The notes beneath the pieces are model-generated. The model was not told the origin of the DNA and did no database searches. It saw nothing but the letters and a program-made list of their open reading frames with translations. Source: Shewanella polaris (GTDB taxonomy: Bacteria; Pseudomonadota; Gammaproteobacteria; Enterobacterales; Shewanellaceae). Taken from it: DNA of 64,000 bases. The stretch spans positions 3,410,001 through 3,474,000 of the forward strand of contig NZ_CP041036.1 in assembly GCF_006385555.1 (NCBI RefSeq). The letters are read 5' to 3'. Shown here one piece after another: positions 58,619 to 64,000 of the stretch. Numbering within the stretch: the stretch's first letter is position 1; every line of letters begins with the position of its first letter. The translations under genes and the position numbers were made by a program.

Positions 58619-59461
58619 TTAGAACTTGTAAGTAGCAGATAGGTAATGTGACCAACCTGTAGATTCTAGAGCTAGCGCACCAGCACCATCTTCTAACAAG
58701 TAAACGTCTTGGAAACCTTTTAAGCCATAACCAAGCGCATATTGATCTGAATGCCAGTATAGACCAAAGAAGATGTTACCACCGGTTGACGTTTTAGGTA
58801 CAAAAGCAGTTTCGTCTTCGTCAGCACCAAATTGGTAATCGATATAACCTTGGAATGACAAGAAGCTCTTATTGTCAAAGAAGTAGAAAGGCTTGAACCA
58901 GTTAGCTGAGAACTGATAACCATTCCATTCTTTAGCATTCATGTCATAGAAACCATAAAGGTTCATACCAGTTTTGCCTAACCAAGGTACATTTACGTCA
59001 GCACCAACACCCCAGTATGTAGAGTTAACGCCTTCGCCGTTAAGACCATCCCAGTTGAATAAAGTTGAGAAATATACTTCTTGGATTGGACCAAAAGATA
59101 AATCTTTACCCGTAATAGCATCGATAGAGAAACGTGGATTGAACTTCATGAATATTTTACTAGTGCCTGAACCTGGGTTTTTGTCACCATTGTCAGTAGA
59201 TTCATTTGCTAAGTTGAACACATCAACGTAACCATAAAGATCAACAACACCAGAACGACCACCAAATTCCATTTCTAAGTAGTTATGTTGATCGCCAGAT
59301 GCTGGGTTATCTGGCTTTTCACCGATAGAGTACATAGCGTTAAACTGTAACCACTTGTAATCACTACCGTGAAGATCTGTACGGTCTGCCGCAAAAGCAT
59401 TACCAGAAATAGCAGCAACTGTTGCACCCGCTAAAGCTAACATTTTTACATTTTTCATCAT
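58619..59461 (-). CDS. tsx: Nucleoside-specific outer-membrane channel Tsx (OmpK family)
   Basis: Tsx is a 12-strand outer-membrane barrel that admits nucleosides and deoxynucleosides. The 280-residue precursor has a signal peptide cleaved near AFA-ADRT and ends in the barrel C-terminus YLSATYKF with a terminal Phe. Family stretches include SDYKWLQFNAMYSIG and PIQEVYFSTLFNWDG. ATG 59461 follows GGGG at suitable distance; ATG 59470 or 59458 are alternatives. Its place between the NupC-type transporter and deoC supports a nucleoside role over other OmpK-type functions. Confidence 0.9.
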   Translation of the reverse strand: MMKNVKMLALAGATVAAISGNAFAADRTDLHGSDYKWLQFNAMYSIGEKPDNPASGDQHNYLEMEFGGRSGVVDLYGYVDVFNLANESTDNGDKNPGSGTSKIFMKFNPRFSIDAITGKDLSFGPIQEVYFSTLFNWDGLNGEGVNSTYWGVGADVNVPWLGKTGMNLYGFYDMNAKEWNGYQFSANWFKPFYFFDNKSFLSFQGYIDYQFGADEDETAFVPKTSTGGNIFFGLYWHSDQYALGYGLKGFQDVYLLEDGAGALALESTGWSHYLSATYKF

Positions 59462-59585
59462 CAACCCCATGTATATTATTTAACTATCTTCGTGGATAGC
59501 ACTTCTTTTTAGTCATTCGCATTTTACCGTTACTGATATAAATCTCAATATTTAATCAATAAAAAACGAATACAAAATTCTTTTA

Positions 59586-59601
59586 TGTGAACAATGTCGC
59601 G
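59586..59601. promoter_or_regulatory. CRP-like site upstream of tsx
   Basis: TGTGA-N6-TCGCG matches the CRP consensus TGTGA-N6-TCACA at 8 of 10 positions, about 125-140 bases before the tsx start. CRP control of tsx is known in E. coli; here it is an inference. Confidence 0.4.
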
Positions 59602-59744
59602 ACTTTTTGTCTACACATTATTAACAATTTGACATTTTACCTTTGACTAGAGGATTTAAAGCATCCTTTTTTACAATCAATAAAACGGCATAACTTCATA
59701 TTGGGAAACGGTGGATTAACACAAAAATCAATAACAACTTTCTT

Positions 59745-59786
59745 AAAAAACTGGGTCTCTAATTTATTATTGATATAAAGACCCAG
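59745..59786 (-). terminator. Rho-independent terminator of the NupC-type gene
   Basis: On the minus strand CTGGGTCT and AGACCCAG enclose a 20-base loop and are followed by six T. It lies about 30 bases after the stop. Confidence 0.75.
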
Positions 59787-59815
59787 CTTTTGGGGTTTCC
59801 CCCAAGGACTTCTTC

Positions 59816-61078
59816 TTAGATAGCTAAGAATAAACCGGCTAATGTCGCACTCATTAAGTTAGCTAATGAACCAGCGATAACAGCACGGATACCTAATTTT
59901 GCAAGGTCATGGCGACGTGCAGGAGCCATAGCACCTAAACCACCAAGTAAGATTGCAATAGAAGATAAGTTAGCGAATCCACACAATGCGAAAGATATAA
60001 TCGCTTTAGTACGGTCTGACATCATAATGCCAGTTTCTGCTACTACTTTGAAACCTTCAGCAGATGCATCTAGTAGATACGGAGCGAAGTTTAAGTAAGC
60101 AACAAATTCGTTAACAACAATCTTTTGACCGATGAAAGAACCCGCAACTAACGATTCATTCCAAGGTACACCGATTAAGAATGCTAAAGGCATGAAGATA
60201 TAACCTAGGATAAGTTCAAGAGTAATACCCTCTAAACCAAACCAACCTGTTACACCACCGATGATACCGTTGATCATTGCGATTAAACCAACGAATGCGA
60301 TCAACATAGCACCAACGTTTAATGCAAGGTGCATACCTGATGCAGCACCTGAAGCAGCAGCGTCTAATACGTTTGCAGGCTTATCAGGATCATCTGGTAA
60401 TTCATCCATTTCATTGATAGAGGCTTCTGTTTCTGGGTGCATCAGTTTAGCCATTAATAGACCACCTGGTGCCGCCATGAATGACGCAGCCACTAAGTAT
60501 GCAATTGGAACACCCATTTGCGCGTAACCCGCTAATACAGAACCAGCGATTGACGCTAAACCACCAACCATGATGGCAAATAGCTCAGACTGAGTCATTG
60601 TCGCAATAAACGGACGTACTACTAATGGTGCTTCAGTTTGACCAACGAAGATATTCGCTGTAGCTGACATAGATTCTGTACGACTAGTGCCTAATGCTTT
60701 TTGTAGTCCACCACCGATAATACGGATGATCCACTGCATAATGCCTAAATAGTAAAGCACTGCAATTAGAGAAGAGAAGAATATAATGACAGGTAATACG
60801 TTGATGGCGAAAATGAAACCAACTTTAAAGTTAGCCAAATCACCAAATAAGAAGCTAGTACCTGCTTGTGCATAACTAATCACACTTGATACTGCGTCTG
60901 AAACACCTTTCAGTATATCTTTACCGATTGGAACATATAATACGAAACCAGCGAAGAATGCTTGAATTGCTAAAGCACCACCGACGGTACGTACATTAAT
61001 TGCTTTTCTATTATTTGATAGTGCAAAACCTATCAATAGTAAGGTGACCACCCCTACTAAACTCATTACTATATCCAT
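59816..61078 (-). CDS. nupC: NupC-type concentrative nucleoside transporter
   Basis: This inner-membrane symporter takes up nucleosides with Na+ or H+. The 420-residue sequence is very close to the structurally known V. cholerae CNT. It shares the [16 protein letters not shown] start, the ligand loop [14 protein letters not shown] (Gln-Thr-Glu contact the nucleobase), and [21 protein letters not shown] and the [13 protein letters not shown] segment, which contact the ribose, are also shared. It has about eight to ten membrane helices. It lies next to tsx and the deo genes, forming an uptake-catabolism set, though terminators suggest separate transcripts. Confidence 0.94.
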   Translation of the reverse strand: MDIVMSLVGVVTLLLIGFALSNNRKAINVRTVGGALAIQAFFAGFVLYVPIGKDILKGVSDAVSSVISYAQAGTSFLFGDLANFKVGFIFAINVLPVIIFFSSLIAVLYYLGIMQWIIRIIGGGLQKALGTSRTESMSATANIFVGQTEAPLVVRPFIATMTQSELFAIMVGGLASIAGSVLAGYAQMGVPIAYLVAASFMAAPGGLLMAKLMHPETEASINEMDELPDDPDKPANVLDAAASGAASGMHLALNVGAMLIAFVGLIAMINGIIGGVTGWFGLEGITLELILGYIFMPLAFLIGVPWNESLVAGSFIGQKIVVNEFVAYLNFAPYLLDASAEGFKVVAETGIMMSDRTKAIISFALCGFANLSSIAILLGGLGAMAPARRHDLAKLGIRAVIAGSLANLMSATLAGLFLAI

Positions 61079-61142
61079 TAATCATCACCCTTTTGTTAAC
61101 AGTTTTTTTGAATGTTGTTAACTCACCTAATTTCCGTTGACG

Positions 61143-61172
61143 ATTATAACTGAGCATGAAACGAAAAGCGTT
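61143..61172 (-). promoter_or_regulatory. Candidate nupC promoter with overlapping AACG-N5-CGTT operator
   Basis: On the minus strand a perfect TATAAT (61148-61143) lies about 65 bases before the nupC ATG. The -35 region is poor but is covered by the inverted repeat AACG-N5-CGTT (61160-61172), a LacI/CytR-family type of half-site. This suggests a regulated promoter; no binding data exist here. Confidence 0.4.
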
Positions 61173-61255
61173 GTTTTGATCAAGCTTTTAAAGTTTAATT
61201 TCAATCTCTTAGCAAATTAAATAACAAATTGATGTTTTCGTTTCAATAAAAAAGA

Positions 61256-62017
61256 CTAAAGCTCAAATAGTTGCACAGCATTTTTATTCAACTGTTCTAA
61301 TATACAGACAATTTCTTTTTTCTTTAAAAATGCGATTTCGGACACAATTCTACTTAATATAAGAGGAGTATTACGCGTTTTGGGATGGTCGAAAGGAGGC
61401 ATACTAGGTGAATCGGTTTCTATTAAGAAATGTTCTAAGGGTAAATTTGTTACTGTTTGGCGAAGTTTTGTTGCATTTGGATTGAGTATTAAAGCCCCTA
61501 TGCCCAGTTTAAAACCTAGGTCAATATATCGTTTGGCAATGTCATTGTTACCATAAAATCCGTGCACGACCCCGCTTCGGTCTAGCTTCATTTTCCCTAA
61601 TATAGCTAAAAGCTCTTGATGGGCTTTAACTGCATGTAAAATAACCGGTAATCGATAAGTTTTTGCAAGCAACAATTGTTGTTCAAGTAACGTTAATTGT
61701 TTATCCGACCAATGATGCAATTTATCTAGCCCACACTCCCCTACCGCGACTAAACGCTTGTCCCCCCTATATTTCTGTAACATGGTATCAAGCTGAATAA
61801 TGGTGGCATCAATATCCTCTGGTACATACCAAGGGTGAATACCAAGTGAAAAATAACAGTCATATTGCTGTGCTATTTGGATTTGCTTTTGCCATTGTTG
61901 AACCGATACTCCAGGTATAATAGCGGAGGTGATGCCTTGATGATGCATTGCATCAAACACCTGTGCTCTATCATCATCGAACGCAGCCATGTCGAGGTGA
62001 GCATGAGTATCAATCAT
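61256..62017 (-). CDS. yjjV: TatD family metal-dependent hydrolase YjjV
   Basis: The 253-residue TIM-barrel enzyme has the N-terminal metal motif DTHAHLD (H5, H7), the bridging glutamate in VGECGLDK, histidine in VILHAVKAH and the final aspartate in LIETDSPSM. It is the YjjV subgroup of TatD-like nucleases/hydrolases. Placement near deo genes copies E. coli, where yjjV is beside yjjW and deoC. A yjjW homologue is absent here. The natural substrate is not known. Confidence 0.9.
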   Translation of the reverse strand: MIDTHAHLDMAAFDDDRAQVFDAMHHQGITSAIIPGVSVQQWQKQIQIAQQYDCYFSLGIHPWYVPEDIDATIIQLDTMLQKYRGDKRLVAVGECGLDKLHHWSDKQLTLLEQQLLLAKTYRLPVILHAVKAHQELLAILGKMKLDRSGVVHGFYGNNDIAKRYIDLGFKLGIGALILNPNATKLRQTVTNLPLEHFLIETDSPSMPPFDHPKTRNTPLILSRIVSEIAFLKKKEIVCILEQLNKNAVQLFEL

Positions 62018-62249
62018 AAAATTGCCTTTTTATACTATCGCCAACATTAGTATCGATGGTTGGTTGTAATGTGGTTATTGATATTACAATATTATTTTCA
62101 TGTTTGTTCACTATTGGCAAACAACAATGTTGATTTTCTAGTATTAACCCCATACCACCACACACAAAAAATACATGACTATCAATTAGTTACACAAAAT
62201 AATTTAAGAATAGCTTTATTCATCTTAATAATCCAAAAAAAACATCAAT

Positions 62250-62275
62250 AAAAAAGGCGGCAAAGCCACCTTTTT
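62250..62275 (-). terminator. Rho-independent terminator of prfC
   Basis: On the minus strand AAAAAGGTGGC pairs with GCCGCCTTTTT (one G-U) and ends in a T-run, 29 bases after the prfC stop. The rest of the 286-base gap before yjjV is AT-rich with no gene. Confidence 0.85.
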
Positions 62276-62303
62276 AACATATCTGCAAAAACTATCTTAA
62301 CAA

Positions 62304-63884
62304 TTAGTGTTCGCGTGTTTTGGTAAACTCAATATCAGGATAACGTTCCATTGATAAGTTGAGATTGACCATTGTAGGGGCAATATAGGTTAAATTATTG
62401 CCGCCATCTAGGGCTAACTGTTGACTGCATTTACGACGAAACTCTTCTAATTTACGTTCATCTTTGCAATAGACCCAACGAGCGGTACTGACACTGATAC
62501 CTTCGTAAATGGCTTCTACGTTATATTCACTTTTTAAGCGCCCAACAACCACTTCAAACTGAAGTACACCAACAGCACCAACAATTAAATCATTAGAATC
62601 CACAGGTCTGAAGACTTGTACTGCACCTTCTTCTGCTAGCTGAACCAAGCCTTTTAGTAACTGCTTTTGCTTAAGAGGATCTTTTAAACGAATACGGCGG
62701 AACATTTCAGGCGCGAAATTAGGCACACCAGTAAAGCGCAGTTTTTCACCTTGAGTAAATGTATCACCAATTCGCATAGTGCCGTGATTGTGTAAGCCAA
62801 TAATATCACCAGGATAAGCAGCTTCAGCACGGCTACGATCCCCTGCCATAAAGGTTAACGCGTCACTGACATTTACATCTTTACCAATACGAACATGATG
62901 CATTTTCATGCCTTGTTCATATACACCAGAGCAGATGCGCATAAAGGCAACCCGATCTCGGTGTTTAGGATCCATGTTAGCTTGAATTTTGAAGATAAAA
63001 CCTGAGAATTTCTCTTCATCAGGAGTGACTCTGCGGACATCACTTTCACGAGGCAATGGTTTTGGGGCCCATTCAACAATACCATCCAAAATATGGTCCA
63101 CACCGAAGTTACCTAAGGCTGTACCGAAATATACTGGCGTAAGCTCACCTTTTAGAAAAGCTTCTTGATTGAATTCATTTGAAGCGCCAGCAACCAGTTC
63201 CATTTCATCACGTATTTCAGTGGCGTATGATCCAAGGACTTTATCTAGTTCAGGATTATGTAATCCTTTAATAATGCGTTCTTCTTGGATGGTATGACCC
63301 ATACCGCTCTGGTATAAAATGATTTCATCTCGCAAAATATGGTACACACCTTTAAATTCCTTACCTGAACCTATTGGCCAGGTAATAGGTGCACAAGCTA
63401 TTTTTAAGATGTCTTCAACTTCATCCATCAATTCAATGGGATCGCGAATATCGCGGTCACATTTGTTCATGAATGTCACTATGGGTGTATCACGTAAGCG
63501 CGTTACTTCCATAAGCTTAATAGTACGATCTTCAACACCTTTAGCGGAGTCAATAACCATTAAACATGAATCTACTGCGGTTAGTGTACGGTAGGTATCT
63601 TCCGAAAAATCTTCGTGACCAGGCGTATCAAGTAAATTGATAAGCGCACCACCGTAAGGGAATTGCATCACAGAGGTGGTAATCGAAATACCACGATCTT
63701 TTTCCATTTCCATCCAATCAGATTTAGCATGTTGACCAGACTTTTTACCTTTTACCGTACCGGCCTTTTGTAAGGCGTTTCCGAATAAAAGTACTTTTTC
63801 GGTGATGGTGGTTTTACCCGCATCGGGGTGCGAAATGATGGCGAAAGTACGACGCTTGTCGACCTCAACTTTATTGCCTGACAT
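62304..63884 (-). CDS. prfC: Peptide chain release factor 3
   Basis: RF3 is a GTPase that recycles RF1 and RF2 from ribosomes after peptide release. The 526-residue protein has the G1 motif [13 protein letters not shown], the G3 motif [11 protein letters not shown], the G4 motif NKCDRD, and a C-terminal RF3-specific domain. Length is normal (E. coli 529). It heads the minus-strand end of the window and has its own terminator. The order prfC then yjjV recalls E. coli. Confidence 0.98.
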   Translation of the reverse strand: MSGNKVEVDKRRTFAIISHPDAGKTTITEKVLLFGNALQKAGTVKGKKSGQHAKSDWMEMEKDRGISITTSVMQFPYGGALINLLDTPGHEDFSEDTYRTLTAVDSCLMVIDSAKGVEDRTIKLMEVTRLRDTPIVTFMNKCDRDIRDPIELMDEVEDILKIACAPITWPIGSGKEFKGVYHILRDEIILYQSGMGHTIQEERIIKGLHNPELDKVLGSYATEIRDEMELVAGASNEFNQEAFLKGELTPVYFGTALGNFGVDHILDGIVEWAPKPLPRESDVRRVTPDEEKFSGFIFKIQANMDPKHRDRVAFMRICSGVYEQGMKMHHVRIGKDVNVSDALTFMAGDRSRAEAAYPGDIIGLHNHGTMRIGDTFTQGEKLRFTGVPNFAPEMFRRIRLKDPLKQKQLLKGLVQLAEEGAVQVFRPVDSNDLIVGAVGVLQFEVVVGRLKSEYNVEAIYEGISVSTARWVYCKDERKLEEFRRKCSQQLALDGGNNLTYIAPTMVNLNLSMERYPDIEFTKTREH

Positions 63885-63905
63885 GTTAACCTTGCACTAG
63901 CCGCT

Positions 63906-63930
63906 AAAAAAGGCGCAAATTATAGCGCCT
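63906..63930 (-). promoter_or_regulatory. prfC promoter -10 inside a terminator-like hairpin
   Basis: On the minus strand AGGCGC and GCGCCT enclose a loop that contains a perfect TATAAT (63924-63919), and the stem is followed by five to six T. The element can act as the terminator of the gene upstream of prfC and as the prfC -10 box, 35 bases before the ATG. No strong -35 is seen. Confidence 0.5.
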
Positions 63931-64000
63931 ATCGACAGAATTGGCTAGGCAAAGTGTTTTTTAGTGCTTCGCTGATAATTCGGTAGATTGTTGAATCATA

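Larger units (their letters stand above)
59462..59815. other. Intergenic region upstream of tsx
   Basis: This 354-base AT-rich gap holds a CRP-like site (59586-59601) in front of tsx and, at its far end, the terminator of the NupC-type gene. A second small GGGG/CCCC hairpin lies beside that terminator (about 59790-59804). I see no gene here. Confidence 0.55.

Noticed and set aside
59651..59672. Plus-strand AGGAT/ATCCT hairpin followed by T-run
   Set aside because: Looks like a terminator but there is no plus-strand gene before it; the stem is only 5 bp.
61095..61122. Two GTTAAC hexamers 22 bases apart before nupC
   Set aside because: Six-base repeats in AT-rich DNA are expected by chance, and one overlaps the ribosome-site region.

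Overview
This window is chromosomal DNA from a gammaproteobacterium, most probably a Shewanella. The evidence is the protein families and their arrangement: an uninterrupted riboflavin cluster with a RibBX-type enzyme, RelA lacking the HD hydrolase residues, a V. cholerae-like NupC, recN followed by an unknown membrane-anchored protein, and ubiTUV next to trhP/yfhL. The DNA is AT-leaning with uniform codon usage. I see no rRNA, tRNA, CRISPR, prophage or insertion sequence. Species cannot be fixed from sequence alone.

Layout. 1-3.8 kb (minus strand) is the ftsB-ispD-ispF-truD-surE-pcm operon, with pcm cut by the window edge. 3.8-11.9 kb (minus) holds eno, pyrG, mazG, relA and rlmD. 11.9-19.7 kb (plus) holds barA, a YjaG-like gene, a small unknown, an AEC-type permease, SOS-controlled recN and an unknown membrane-anchored protein. 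19.8-27.4 kb (minus) is pgpA-thiL-nusB-ribH-ribBX-ribE-ribD-nrdR-glyA. 27.6-37.5 kb (plus) holds ettA, a secreted repeat/PEGA-like protein, a two-gene RND pump, a NYN-domain protein, a solute-binding protein and a thioesterase. 37.5-40 kb (minus) encodes an EAL protein with a degenerate GGDEF domain and an HDOD protein. 40.2-44.5 kb groups three U32-family proteins (TrhP, UbiU, UbiV) with ferredoxin YfhL and UbiT. 44.9-51 kb contains a YjiH-type membrane protein, two PilZ proteins and radA. 51-64 kb is a hydrolase, serB/ytjB divergently arranged, deoD-deoB-deoA-deoC, tsx, a NupC-type transporter, yjjV and prfC. This last part resembles the E. coli 99-min region (prfC ... yjjV ... deoCABD ... 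ytjB-serB-radA ... ettA).

How genes cooperate. Tsx (outer membrane), NupC (inner membrane) and DeoABCD form a complete nucleoside import and salvage route. The rib cluster makes riboflavin, but the GTP cyclohydrolase II half of RibBX lacks its zinc cysteines, so another ribA is expected elsewhere. UbiTUV supports ubiquinone synthesis without O2, and a candidate FNR/EtrA site sits in class II geometry before ubiUV. TrhP and YfhL belong to O2-independent tRNA U34 hydroxylation. The EAL, HDOD and two PilZ genes indicate local c-di-GMP signalling.

Most of the window is ordinary core genome. The most interesting parts are the O2-independent hydroxylation island with its regulatory site, a 68-bp imperfect hairpin after ubiV, a folded leader before the yjiH-like gene, the secreted repeat/PEGA-like protein, a 794-residue double-PilZ protein, and repeated operator-like motifs around the deo/nup genes.
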